From positions 1 through 64,000 of the forward strand of contig CALAMO010000012.1 of assembly GCA_937925855.1 (NCBI GenBank): DNA of 64,000 nucleotides. The letters run 5' to 3'. The notes under the pieces were generated by a model that saw only the letters and a list, made by a program, of their open reading frames with translations, searched no databases and had not been told where the DNA came from. A program made the translations under genes and the position numbers. Shown piece by piece: positions 56,023-64,000 of this stretch. Origin of the DNA: an uncultured Thiotrichaceae bacterium (lineage in GTDB: Bacteria > Pseudomonadota > Gammaproteobacteria > Thiotrichales > Thiotrichaceae). Numbering within the stretch: position 1 is the stretch's first letter; each line of letters opens with the position of its first letter.

Positions 56023-56114
56023 GAACCAAGCGGGGTGTGAACGCTTGGAACCCAGTATGTTTGAGCGGCAGCGAGTTTACGCCGGTTAACAAGCGTTCAC
56101 ACCCTGATTGGTTC
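56023..56114 (+). repeat. Palindromic repeat, copy 2 (between livM and the binding-protein gene)
   Basis: Arms 56023-56047 and 56090-56114 match at 23 of 25 positions as an inverted repeat (GGGTGTGAACGCTTG and its complement). AACC and GGTT extend the stem inward. The core 56053-56084 is the reverse complement of the core of copy 1, 26 of 31 bases alike, while the arms are unrelated. Confidence 0.8.
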
Positions 56115-56195
56115 GTTCTAGCAGAAAACTGATTTAACTGACTGTTTGTTGTATTATTTTGATGTTGTATTTAGATTAATGATGAGGAGAATGTA

Positions 56196-57383
56196 ATGAA
56201 AAAATTATTATTAGCTGGAAGCGTCATGGCGGCGCTGAGTGCCTCGCCACTAATGGCTGCTGATGAAATCAAGCTGGGTGTATTCTTAGGCTTTACCGGC
56301 CCGATTGAATCTATCGTGGCAGATATGGGCCCTGCGGCTGAGCTGGCGATTAAAGAAGTATCTGACAGCGGTGCGCTGTTGGGCGGTGCTAAAGTGACTG
56401 GCGTACGCGGTGATACCACGTGTACGGATGCGGCGGCAGCGACTGCGGCGGCGGAACGTCTGATTACTTCCGATAAAGTGAGTGCACTGATTGGTGGTGA
56501 CTGTTCTGGTGTTACTACGGCTGCGTTACAGAACGTTGCCATGCCAAACGGCACCGTGATGATCTCGCCTTCTGCGACTTCTCCGGCACTGTCTACGTTA
56601 GAAGATAACGGCGTATTCTTCCGTACCGCACCGTCTGATGCGCGTCAGGGTGAAATCGTTGCCGACATTCTGAAAGGCAAAGACGTTAAGTCTATTGCAC
56701 TGACCTATACCAACAATGACTACGGTAAAGGTCTGGCGGAAAGCATCAAGATGAACTTCGAGAAGCAGGGCGGCGAAGTCACCATCAGTGCTTCACACGA
56801 AGACGGCAAAGGTGACTACAGCGCTGAAGTGGGTGCATTAGCCGCTGCTGGTGGTGAAGTACTGGTTGTTGCTGGCTACCTTGATCAGGGCGGTAAGGGC
56901 ATTATCCAGGGTTCTATCGACACGGGTGCATTTGATACTTTCTACCTGCCTGATGGCATGGTAGGTGATGCGCTGCCAGAAGCCATTGGCGATGACCTGA
57001 ACGGTTCTTACGGCGCTAATCCGGGTACTGATAGTGAAGGTGCTGGCATCTTTGCTGAAATGGCGGAAAAAGCAGGCTTTAAAGCTGGCCCATTCTCAGC
57101 GGAATCTTATGATGCTGCGGCACTGATCATGCTGGCGATGCAGGCGGCAGAATCGTCTGAAAGCGGTAAGCTGAAAGACAAGGTCATGGACGTTGCGAAT
57201 GCACCGGGCGAGAAGATCATGCCGGGCGAACTGGAAAAAGGTCTGAAGCTGCTGGCTGAAGGCAAAGAAATCGACTATGTCGGTGCGTCAGCGGTTGAGC
57301 TGGTGGGTTCTGGTGAGAGTGCCGGTAACTACCGTGAGATCAAGATCGAAGGCGGTAAGATTGAAGTGGTTGGCTATCGTTAA
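56196..57383 (+). CDS. livJ: Branched-chain amino-acid ABC transporter, periplasmic binding protein
   Basis: Type I periplasmic binding protein of 395 residues that should catch the substrate for LivGFHM. The signal peptide ends at LMAA, residue 21. The mature domain opens with IKLGVFLGFTGPIES and has VVAGYLDQGGKGIIQG. A Cys pair (DTTC and GGDC) may form the usual disulfide. GAGGAG precedes the ATG. Being last, with its own terminator, and with a 209-base gap upstream, it may have a promoter of its own. The exact amino acid, or an amide or urea, cannot be told. Confidence 0.9.
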   Translation: MKKLLLAGSVMAALSASPLMAADEIKLGVFLGFTGPIESIVADMGPAAELAIKEVSDSGALLGGAKVTGVRGDTTCTDAAAATAAAERLITSDKVSALIGGDCSGVTTAALQNVAMPNGTVMISPSATSPALSTLEDNGVFFRTAPSDARQGEIVADILKGKDVKSIALTYTNNDYGKGLAESIKMNFEKQGGEVTISASHEDGKGDYSAEVGALAAAGGEVLVVAGYLDQGGKGIIQGSIDTGAFDTFYLPDGMVGDALPEAIGDDLNGSYGANPGTDSEGAGIFAEMAEKAGFKAGPFSAESYDAAALIMLAMQAAESSESGKLKDKVMDVANAPGEKIMPGELEKGLKLLAEGKEIDYVGASAVELVGSGESAGNYREIKIEGGKIEVVGYR

Positions 57384-57436
57384 GCGTATCGGCTGATTCT
57401 TCAGCCCTTTAGCTAAGAAGCAACTTACGATTGCTT

Positions 57437-57472
57437 AAAAAAAGCCCCGGAATAATACCGGGGCTTTTTTTT
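57437..57472 (+). terminator. Terminator of the liv operon
   Basis: AGCCCCGG and CCGGGGCT form a perfect stem with a seven-base loop, flanked by A7 and T8. It is the end of the liv operon and would act on both strands. Confidence 0.95.
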
Positions 57473-57539
57473 GTTACCGTAAAATTTATTTGGTTACTTA
57501 TTAAGCATTCATAACTATGGTACGTTAGTTATTGTGTTA

Positions 57540-57568
57540 TTGACCTATTAACCCTTTGTTAATAATAC
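57540..57568 (+). promoter_or_regulatory. Possible promoter before the second hairpin
   Basis: TTGACC at 57540 and TAATAC at 57563 stand 17 bases apart; AATAAT two bases earlier is an alternative -10. A transcript would start near 57575, so it would run to the hairpin at 57605 or on to cobU. Confidence 0.4.
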
Positions 57569-57604
57569 AGTATTTCCCTTTTCTTTTGTTGCTTTTGACA
57601 AACA

Positions 57605-57645
57605 GCCCTCAGCAGTTCTGCCCGTTTGCTGAGGGCGGTCTTTTT
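57605..57645 (+). terminator. Second terminator-like hairpin before cobU
   Basis: GCCCTCAGCA and TGCTGAGGGC form a perfect 10-bp stem with a 12-base loop, followed by GGTC and five T. No gene ends here, so it either ends a small RNA or acts as an attenuator in a cobU leader. Confidence 0.7.
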
Positions 57646-57792
57646 CTTCGACGAAGACACGCCGCGTTTGGTTCAATGAATAATCAATTTAAGTCATATA
57701 TAAGCCCCTCATTTCCCAAAAATATTGTGATTAAATTCGGGTTAACCTGAGATTTTATGCTATTTTCGCGGTTTTGATGTTTCGGGGTGCCT

Positions 57793-58314
57793 ATGCATAG
57801 CCTAATTCTGGGCGGTGCTCGCTCAGGCAAGAGTCGTTATGCTGAACAACTGGCGCAGCGCAGCGGGCAGGACGTGGTTTATATAGCGACCGCAGCGGCG
57901 GGCGACGGTGAGATGGCGGCGCGTATCCGGCAACATCAACAGTCGCGCCCGACGGAGTGGTTAACTATCGAAGAACCATTGGCGCTGGCGCGGGTTTTGT
58001 CTGAACAGGCGGCATCGGAGAAAGTGATTCTGGTGGATTGCCTGACGCTGTGGGTGACAAATTTACTGTGCTGTGAAGATGAAGCGCGTTTCACTGTTGA
58101 AACCGACGCTTTATTGGCGCAGGTCAGAACGCTGCCGGGTCACATTATTTTTGTGAGTAATGAAGTGAGTCTGGGCGTGGTACCGATGGGCGAGTTATCC
58201 CGACGTTTTGTGGATGAAGCGGGGCGCTTACATCAGCGACTGGCTGCACAGCTTGGAAATGTTGTCTTTATTACTGCCGGATTACCGCTGGCGATGAAAG
58301 GAGAGTTGCAATGA
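57793..58314 (+). CDS. cobU: Adenosylcobinamide kinase/guanylyltransferase
   Basis: Phosphorylates adenosylcobinamide and attaches GMP. P-loop: LILGGARSGKSRYAE near the N-terminus; the nucleotide-binding blocks VLVDCLTLWVTN in the form ILVDCLTLWVTNLL and FVSNEVSLGVVP follow. The ATG at 57793 gives 173 residues; the GTG at 57787 is too near the GGGG site. It overlaps cobT (ATGA) and heads cobU-cobT-cobC. Confidence 0.95.
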   Translation: MHSLILGGARSGKSRYAEQLAQRSGQDVVYIATAAAGDGEMAARIRQHQQSRPTEWLTIEEPLALARVLSEQAASEKVILVDCLTLWVTNLLCCEDEARFTVETDALLAQVRTLPGHIIFVSNEVSLGVVPMGELSRRFVDEAGRLHQRLAAQLGNVVFITAGLPLAMKGELQ

Positions 58315-59360
58315 ATTATTGGTGGAATGAAGCGTGCCAAACCAGTGACGATGCATTCGTCGCCCGCGCACAGGAACGTCAGGGCCAGTTAACTAAGCCG
58401 CCGGGCGCACTGGGCACGCTAGAAGACGTGGCGATTCGACTGGCGGGTTTACAGCAGAATGATCAGCCCGCAGCAGACAAAGTGCATATCAGCGTGTTTG
58501 CCGGTGATCACGGCGTGGTGGCGGAAGGCGTGTCGGCATTTCCACAGGAGGTCACCGCGCAAATGGTGCATAACTTTCTGCATGGTGGGGCGGCGATTAG
58601 CGTATTAGCGAAGCAGCTGCATGCCAGCCTGGAGATTGTTGATACCGGGATTCTGACGCCGCTGCCCGCAATGGAGGGTTTGGTATTGCAGCGTGCGGGC
58701 GAGGGTACCGCGAATAGTGCGCAACAGGCTGCAATGACGACGGAGCAGTTAGCCATCGCTTTACAAGCCGGTCACGATGCCATTGAGCGGGCAGTGGCAC
58801 AAAAGGCTGAAGCGTTTGTTGGTGGTGAAATGGGCATTGGTAATACCACCGCCGCGACCGCTTTGTATTGTGCTTTGCTTGATATGCCACCGCAGCAGGT
58901 GGCCGGGGCCGGAACTGGATTGGATGGGGCTGGTATTGCGCACAAGGCAACGGTGTTGGGCAAGGTACTTGATCTGCATAAAGACGCAGGCAGTGACGCG
59001 ATGGAATGGCTGCGTCGGGTTGGTGGCTTTGAGATTGCGGCGCTAACCGGTGCTTATATTCGGGCGGCGCAGTGTCGCGTACCGGTATTAGTTGATGGTT
59101 TCATTAGCACGGCGGCGGCTTTGGTCGCAACGCGCGTGCAGCCTGATGTGGCGCAGTGGCTATTTCTGTCGCATGCCTCCGCTGAGCAGGGGCATCAATA
59201 TGCGGTATCTGCGTTGGGCCAGCAGCCCTTATTGGATTTGGGTATGCGTTTGGGCGAGGGCAGCGGTGCTGCGGTGGCGGTGAATATGCTGCGTACGGCC
59301 TGCGTGTTGCACAACGGTATGTCCACTTTTGCGGAAGCGGCGGTTGCCGGGAAGTTGTAA
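58311..59360 (+). CDS. cobT: Nicotinate-nucleotide--dimethylbenzimidazole phosphoribosyltransferase
   Basis: Makes alpha-ribazole phosphate from dimethylbenzimidazole and nicotinate mononucleotide, to be the lower ligand of B12. The blocks LTKPPGALGTLE, VFAGDHGVVAEGVSAFPQ and the catalytic-Glu region GEMGIGNTTAATA are present. The 349 residues are normal. It overlaps its neighbours by a few bases on both sides (ATGA and TAATG). Confidence 0.97.
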   Translation: MNYWWNEACQTSDDAFVARAQERQGQLTKPPGALGTLEDVAIRLAGLQQNDQPAADKVHISVFAGDHGVVAEGVSAFPQEVTAQMVHNFLHGGAAISVLAKQLHASLEIVDTGILTPLPAMEGLVLQRAGEGTANSAQQAAMTTEQLAIALQAGHDAIERAVAQKAEAFVGGEMGIGNTTAATALYCALLDMPPQQVAGAGTGLDGAGIAHKATVLGKVLDLHKDAGSDAMEWLRRVGGFEIAALTGAYIRAAQCRVPVLVDGFISTAAALVATRVQPDVAQWLFLSHASAEQGHQYAVSALGQQPLLDLGMRLGEGSGAAVAVNMLRTACVLHNGMSTFAEAAVAGKL

Positions 59361-59980
59361 TGAGCCACGGTGGCGTGACCTGTATTGATCTGGTGCGCCA
59401 CGGTGAGGTGGCGACGCCGGGTTTATTCTGTGCGCCACCGGATGAGCCGCTGAGTGAAAAGGGCTGGCAACAGCTAAGCGATACCACCGTGGATGTAGCT
59501 GGTCTTGGCTATCAGCAAATTCTGTCTTCACCCAGTCGGCGCTGTGCCGCGTTCGCTGAACACTTAGCGACAGAAAATGACCTCGAATTAGACTTAATCG
59601 CCGGTTTACAGGAAATGGATTTTGGGCATTGGGTCGGGCAATCCACTAAAGAAATCTGGCAGCAGGATGAAGTGTTACTGCAAACCTTGTGGCAGCGCCC
59701 GCTGGATTTTATTGCACCCGGTGGCGAGACGATGACTGATTTTGCGACGCGGGTACAGCAAGCCTGGCAGGAAATTGGCCAGCGCTTTGCGGGACAAAAG
59801 GTGTTGGTGTTGACTCACGGCGGTGTAATCCGGGTGTTGCTGGGGCAGGCCTTGGGTGTGCCCTATGAAAATATCCTGCGCTTTGAACTGGCCTATGGCA
59901 GCGCGGTGCGGTTTAAGCGGTATGCGGATGGCGGTGTTAACGTCTATGGCCTGGGTATAAAGCGGTTGGTGGTGGATTAG
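59360..59980 (+). CDS. cobC: Alpha-ribazole phosphatase family protein
   Basis: A histidine phosphatase of 206 residues that should remove phosphate from alpha-ribazole 5'-phosphate or adenosylcobalamin 5'-phosphate. The catalytic motif is LVRHGE in IDLVRHGEVATPG, and the second His is in VLTHGGVIRVLL. Third gene of the cobUTC operon; its ATG overlaps the cobT stop. Its stop overlaps the convergent ABC gene by four bases (TTAG), so no terminator separates them. Confidence 0.92.
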   Translation: MSHGGVTCIDLVRHGEVATPGLFCAPPDEPLSEKGWQQLSDTTVDVAGLGYQQILSSPSRRCAAFAEHLATENDLELDLIAGLQEMDFGHWVGQSTKEIWQQDEVLLQTLWQRPLDFIAPGGETMTDFATRVQQAWQEIGQRFAGQKVLVLTHGGVIRVLLGQALGVPYENILRFELAYGSAVRFKRYADGGVNVYGLGIKRLVVD

Positions 59981-61659
59981 CCGTTAAAACCCGAAAGCCT
60001 CGGCACAGCCGCCAGTAATTTCTGGGTGTACTCATGCTGCGGCTCACCACAAACCTGTGCCGTGTCCCCGCGTTCAACTACCTTGCCCTTGTACATCACC
60101 ACGGTTTGATCACTCAGGTACTCTACTACGCCAATATTATGCGTAATAAACAGCAGTGTGAGGTCACGCTCAGCCCGTAAATCCAAGAGGAGCTGTAGAA
60201 TCTCGGCCTGCACCGAGACATCAAGCGCACTGGTAATTTCATCGCAGACGATAAATGCTGGATTCAGCACCAAAGCCCGCGCCAGACCGATACGCTGCCG
60301 CTGTCCGCCGGAAAATTCGTGTGGATAACGCCAGAGATGAGCACGCTTGAGCTGCATGCGTTCCAGCACGGCCCCGGCCAACTCCAACCGTTCCTCCTGG
60401 CTGCTGCCAATGCCATGTACCTGCATCGGCTCTGTCAGTGCGGTCTCTATTAATAGGCGCGGGTTGAGTGAAGACTGTGGGTCTTGAAAGGCGATCTGCA
60501 TGTCTGATCTTATCGCGCGCATCTCGTTGGCGGATAAGGTGCTTAGCTCGGTGTCGCGCATTTTGACGCTGCCGGATGTGGCTTTTTCCAGCTGGATAAT
60601 GGCTCTGCCCAGCGTGGTTTTGCCGCAGCCAGACTCGCCGACTAAAGCCACTATCTGACCTTTCGGGATGTCTAAGCTGACATCATCGACCGCTTTGACG
60701 TGATCGACTGTGCGGCGGAAGATGCCTTTTTTGATGGGGAACCAGACTTTTAGGTGGGTGGTTTGGATTAGGGAGCTTTCACCCTCACCCCCCGGCCCCC
60801 TCTCCCTTATAGGGCGAGGGGGAGTAGGTGCTTTTGTCTTAAAGCCCCTCACCAAATTCTCCGGTACCGCCGCCAACAGCTGCCGCGTATACGCATGCTC
60901 AGGCGCCCGCAATACATCCGCAGTCGCCCCGACCTCAACCAGCTTGCCGCGCTGCATCACCCCAACCTGCTGCGCCATCTGTGCCACCACGCCAAAGTCA
61001 TGCGTAATAAACAGTGTGCTCATACCGGTGGTGTCTTGCAGCTCACGCATGAGCCGCAAGATTTCGGCCTGCACCGTTACGTCCAGCGCCGTCGTTGGCT
61101 CATCCGCAATCAGTAGTTCCGGCTCACAAGCCAGCGCCATCGCAATCATCACCCGTTGGCGTTGTCCGCCGGACAGTTGATGCGGGTAGTCATTGAAACG
61201 ACCCTTAGCATTCGGAATTTGTACCTGTTCCAATGCTTTAATCGCCCGTTCTTCTGCCTCCGCTTCATCCATGTCAGGATTGTGCAGCAGGAGCGCTTCG
61301 ATAATCTGTTCACCAATCGGTAGCACCGGGTTGAGTGAGGTCATCGGTTCCTGAAAGATCATCGCGATTTGCGAACCGCGAATGTGGCGCAGTTTTTCGT
61401 CCGGTAGCGTCAGCATATTATCGCCGTTGTACCAGACTTCGCCTTTAGGATGAGTAGCGATACCATGCGGTAACAGGCTGATAATAGAGAGAGCGGTAAT
61501 CGACTTACCGCTGCCGGATTCGCCGACTAAACAAAACGTTTCGCCGCGTGGAATGGTAAAGCTAACGTCATCAACCGCTTTGACTATCTCGCCGCCACTC
61601 TGTAAATAGGTGTGTAGATTGTTAACGTCGAGTAAGGATGAATGTGCTGATTCAGCCAT
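59977..61659 (-). CDS. yejF: Dipeptide/oligopeptide ABC transporter, dual ATP-binding protein
   Basis: A fused ABC protein with two ATPase halves, like YejF or DppD-DppF joined. First half: Walker [24 protein letters not shown]. Second: Walker [24 protein letters not shown], Walker [14 protein letters not shown]. The start ATG at 61659 overlaps the permease stop (TGATG). It has 560 residues. The linker between the halves (about 280 to 297) is coded by a palindromic repeat and is rich in Pro, Arg and Gly. The symbol is by similarity; the substrate may be a peptide or a nickel complex. Confidence 0.88.
   Translation of the reverse strand: MAESAHSSLLDVNNLHTYLQSGGEIVKAVDDVSFTIPRGETFCLVGESGSGKSITALSIISLLPHGIATHPKGEVWYNGDNMLTLPDEKLRHIRGSQIAMIFQEPMTSLNPVLPIGEQIIEALLLHNPDMDEAEAEERAIKALEQVQIPNAKGRFNDYPHQLSGGQRQRVMIAMALACEPELLIADEPTTALDVTVQAEILRLMRELQDTTGMSTLFITHDFGVVAQMAQQVGVMQRGKLVEVGATADVLRAPEHAYTRQLLAAVPENLVRGFKTKAPTPPRPIRERGPGGEGESSLIQTTHLKVWFPIKKGIFRRTVDHVKAVDDVSLDIPKGQIVALVGESGCGKTTLGRAIIQLEKATSGSVKMRDTELSTLSANEMRAIRSDMQIAFQDPQSSLNPRLLIETALTEPMQVHGIGSSQEERLELAGAVLERMQLKRAHLWRYPHEFSGGQRQRIGLARALVLNPAFIVCDEITSALDVSVQAEILQLLLDLRAERDLTLLFITHNIGVVEYLSDQTVVMYKGKVVERGDTAQVCGEPQHEYTQKLLAAVPRLSGFNG
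60782..60830. repeat. GC-rich palindromic repeat inside the yejF linker
   Basis: CCCCCTCTCCCT and AGGGCGAGGGGG form a 12-bp stem with one mismatch around a short loop, preceded by CCCTCACCCCCCGG. This looks like the intergenic REP- or MITE-like elements of many proteobacteria that read CCCTCACCC...CTCTCCC. Here it is in frame in a coding region. Confidence 0.65.
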
Positions 61660-62891
61660 CAATTCACCCCCGAATTACGCGCCATATGCGGGTCAATCGC
61701 ATCGCGCAGCGCTTCGCCAATCAGGTTATAGGCGAAGACGGTCATAAAGATTGCGCCGCCGGGAAAGGCAGCCATCCACCAGTTGAAGGTAGAGGATTTA
61801 ACGGCCTGATCCAACATTTGACCCCAGGACGGTGCGCCAACGACGCCTAAACCCAGGAAGCTAAGCGTTGCTTCGGCCAGAATAGCCGAGGCCACCCCAA
61901 AGCTGGCGGCCACCAATAACGGCGCGACACCATTAGGCAGCATGTGGCGGAACAGTACAGATTTCAGTGGTAAACCGCTGGCGATAGCCGCTTGGACATA
62001 ATCCTGCTTACGCAGCTTAAGAAATTCGGCCCGGATATAACGCGCATAGCCCGACCAGCTGGTCACCCCGATAATGATCATCATCATATACAGATTGCGC
62101 CCGAAGAAAGCGACGAAGGTAAGCAGTAAAAACAGCGTGGGAATCGCTTCAAAAATTTCGACTAAGCGCATACCCAGCATATCCACCCAGCCGGAGAAGT
62201 AGCCCATGAAGCCGCCAATAATCACTCCAATCACCATGGCGATGCTGGTAGCGACAAAGCCAATGCTGAGCGCAATACGCGAGGCGTGAATCATGCGGCT
62301 CATCACATCGCCACTGTTTTCTTCTGTGCCCATCAGGTGTAAGCGGCCATCCTCTGTAGCTTTGTCTGCCAGCGGGCGTTCCAAGCCCCGGTAGCCGTAG
62401 TCACGCAGATAATCTTCCGCCGCATAGGGGATGGGCGGCATCACTTTCCACTCGACGCCTTCATTGAAGCTGGCGGAGCGGAACTGTGAATAATTGACCA
62501 GTTCCGGCGCTTTCAGGAATATATTGCCAACTACACCTGCTGATACACCAGCGACTAGCACGACGATTAGACTGAGGCGGAAATTGATGGGGATGGGGAG
62601 TATCCACAGCAGTAGGGCAACGATAAATGCCCCCAGCACCGCAAAGTCTTCGCCGGTCATATAGTTCAGCACCGGCAGTGAAATTTCACCGCCCTTGCTC
62701 ATAATGATTGGCATGCTGTTGGCCAGAAACGGGGCGAATACCGCTGCGATAACTAACAGACCCACCCAGAGCAGGCCGATTTTAACACCCCAGCCTGCTA
62801 AGGCGCTGCGTAAAATGCGGCGGCCAAATGACTGTTGGCGGGCGTGTTTTTTAATGGCCTTTGCGCTTGCTTTAGTGCTTATCTCAGTCAT
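61659..62891 (-). CDS. yejE: Dipeptide/oligopeptide ABC transporter permease (DppC/YejE type)
   Basis: Second permease, 410 residues. The family core is in the last 240 residues: the LMGTEENSGDVMSRMIHASR opening, then VRIIGVTSWSGYARYIRAEFL in the form ITSWSGYARYIR-like, and the coupling helix with LSFLGLGVVGAPSWGQML. The first 130 residues hold extra hydrophobic segments (about 35 to 52, 78 to 97, 103 to 120), more than in DppC. It overlaps the first permease gene by eight bases. Confidence 0.9.
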   Translation of the reverse strand: MTEISTKASAKAIKKHARQQSFGRRILRSALAGWGVKIGLLWVGLLVIAAVFAPFLANSMPIIMSKGGEISLPVLNYMTGEDFAVLGAFIVALLLWILPIPINFRLSLIVVLVAGVSAGVVGNIFLKAPELVNYSQFRSASFNEGVEWKVMPPIPYAAEDYLRDYGYRGLERPLADKATEDGRLHLMGTEENSGDVMSRMIHASRIALSIGFVATSIAMVIGVIIGGFMGYFSGWVDMLGMRLVEIFEAIPTLFLLLTFVAFFGRNLYMMMIIIGVTSWSGYARYIRAEFLKLRKQDYVQAAIASGLPLKSVLFRHMLPNGVAPLLVAASFGVASAILAEATLSFLGLGVVGAPSWGQMLDQAVKSSTFNWWMAAFPGGAIFMTVFAYNLIGEALRDAIDPHMARNSGVN

Positions 62892-64000
62892 AAGTCACCC
62901 GTGGATCAACCAACGTATACATGAAGTCAGCAATCAGATAACCGATCAGGGTCAGAAAACCACTGATCCAGGTAATCGACAGTACCATCTCGCGGTCGCG
63001 GCTTTTGACCGCTTCGACGGCGAGCTGGCCCATGCCGTTAATACTGAAAATGTTTTCCACAATCAGCGAGCCGCCAAGTAACGCGGGCAATAGGCCAGCC
63101 GCAACGGTGATGAGTGGTAATAAGCTGTTACGGAACACGTGTTTCCACAATACGTCCTGTTCCCCTAAGCCTTTGGCGCGGGCGGTACGGGCATAATCCG
63201 AGTTCAGGTTTTCCAACACAGATGTTCGGGTCAATTTAGACAGTGCGGCAAAGCCACCGTAAGACAGACAAACAATTGGCAGCACTAAATGCCAGATGCG
63301 ATCAAGCAGGAAGCCACGAATGTAGCCGTCACCCATGAGCTGTACGGCGATCAATGTTCCCAGTATGGCACCAAATATTCCAAGCCCGGTTACGCGAAAC
63401 GGGCCGTATAGCATCCACGCCAGTCCACCAATAGTGACTGCGCCAAACAGGGGGAGAAATATCCAGTTTAGCCAGAGGAATTCAGGGTGTGAAGCTGCCA
63501 TCCATATTCCGGTGGCTGTGCCAAGGGCGGCTGCAACCAGGGTACGCAGCTGGCGCTTATCCCAGCGACTGAGCCAGACGGCCAGTGTTGTGCCTAAACC
63601 AATACCCAGAAATAATTTGCCTACATCCAATAACGATCCCCAGTGCGGCATAAAGGCCATATCCTGTGCGGCTCGGCTGCTGATGCCTGCGGTAGGGAAC
63701 CACTGCCAGTGTTGTACATTGGCGAAGAAGCCGAGTAGTAGCACGCCTGCGAGCATGGTCGGGATTGACCAGAGGGCGAGCATGATTACGCCGGAGCTGA
63801 CATCGAAACTGCCGCCCCGGTCGGTAGCGGCTTTAACCCCGATGGCGATGGCGAGGAGGTAGATAATGGGGATGGTGATGACGTTTAGGAGGAGGGTGAT
63901 GGGGATGCGTTCGCCGAGGATTTGTGCGACGGGGCGGCCATAGGTGAAGCTGTCGCCGAGATCCATACCCTTGGTGAAGGAGAATTTCCCAATTGAGCCA
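62884..64000 (-). CDS. yejB: Dipeptide/oligopeptide ABC transporter permease (DppB/YejB type), partial
   Basis: First permease of the same transporter. The reading frame is open to the window edge (GKFSFTKGMDLG and upstream), so the N-terminal part, with its first helix, lies beyond 64000. The C-terminal core has RTSVLENLNSDYARTARAKG and the coupling-helix block NSLLPLITVAAGLLPALLGG. Between about residues 75 and 225 of the visible part lies a long stretch with several extra hydrophobic segments not usual in DppB. The gene for the binding protein should be further upstream. Confidence 0.88.
   Translation of the reverse strand, partial: GSIGKFSFTKGMDLGDSFTYGRPVAQILGERIPITLLLNVITIPIIYLLAIAIGVKAATDRGGSFDVSSGVIMLALWSIPTMLAGVLLLGFFANVQHWQWFPTAGISSRAAQDMAFMPHWGSLLDVGKLFLGIGLGTTLAVWLSRWDKRQLRTLVAAALGTATGIWMAASHPEFLWLNWIFLPLFGAVTIGGLAWMLYGPFRVTGLGIFGAILGTLIAVQLMGDGYIRGFLLDRIWHLVLPIVCLSYGGFAALSKLTRTSVLENLNSDYARTARAKGLGEQDVLWKHVFRNSLLPLITVAAGLLPALLGGSLIVENIFSINGMGQLAVEAVKSRDREMVLSITWISGFLTLIGYLIADFMYTLVDPRVTYD

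Larger units (their letters stand above)
57384..57792 (+). other. Intergenic region between livJ and cobU
   Basis: About 410 bases. It holds the livJ terminator, a promoter-like pair and a second terminator-like hairpin (next entries). No B12 riboswitch was found: no B12 box or the typical long leader precedes cobU. No coding ORF is convincing. Confidence 0.6.

Noticed and set aside
57556-57750. 64-residue plus-strand ORF before cobU
   Set aside because: It runs through the terminator-like hairpin, has poor composition and no start signal.
57646-57792. B12 riboswitch before cobU
   Set aside because: No B12-box sequence and too little room for the aptamer after the hairpin at 57605-57645.

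Overview
The window is a chromosomal segment of a Gram-negative bacterium, almost certainly a gammaproteobacterium. This rests on gene orders typical of that class: mutL-miaA-hfq-hflX, trpF-accD-folC-dedD-cvpA-purF-metZ, surE-pcm-yqaA followed by a LysM lipoprotein, trxA-rho, and ileS-lspA. Lipid A acyltransferase and several lipoproteins agree with an outer membrane. The surface-protein cluster, with thrombospondin type 3 repeats and an IPTL-CTERM tail, suggests an aquatic or biofilm-forming relative (Thiotrichales-like is only a guess). Genus cannot be read from the sequence.

Layout. 1-101 is the 3' part of a 5S rRNA with its terminator, so an rRNA operon ends here. 256-5904 holds a lipoprotein, hemH-cinA-lpxL, an inositol-monophosphatase-family enzyme and a YgjP-type metallopeptidase. 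6143-12734 holds argS, a DsrE-family gene coupled to cobS, an orphan type II pseudopilin, pgi, ppnP and a CobB sirtuin. 12979-21048 is the accessory region: four tandem paralogues sharing one exported N-terminal domain. Two carry long calcium-binding TSP3 arrays and a dockerin-like C-terminus, one is the N-domain alone, and one ends in an exosortase-type sorting signal. 21387-25935 has a TlpA-like thioredoxin, then surE-pcm-yqaA and a histidine-rich LysM lipoprotein in the place of nlpD, and an Smr protein. 26026-38740 is mostly housekeeping: UDG family, bioD, tpm, trpF-accD-folC-SPOR-cvpA-purF, an L,D-transpeptidase and metZ. 38989-47405 holds trxA, rho, the mutL-miaA-hfq-hflX cluster and a DegP-like protease. 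47616-50967 is ileS-lspA, followed by a Phd/VapC toxin-antitoxin pair. 51968-57383 is a complete branched-chain amino-acid ABC transporter (livG, livF, livH, livM and a binding protein). 57793-59980 is cobU-cobT-cobC. 59977-64000 is a dipeptide/oligopeptide ABC transporter running off the window edge.

How it fits together. cobS near 8.5 kb and cobU-cobT-cobC near 58 kb together make the whole nucleotide-loop assembly branch of cobalamin synthesis, split over two loci, and no B12 riboswitch was seen at either. The four-gene surface cluster is the best candidate for an undescribed system. Its parts look like a calcium-dependent extracellular assembly: exported beta-rich domains, calcium-stiffened stalks, dockerin-like ends, and one member that could be anchored by an exosortase. 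A second notable point is a pair of long palindromes with a conserved core and different arms, both inside the liv locus.
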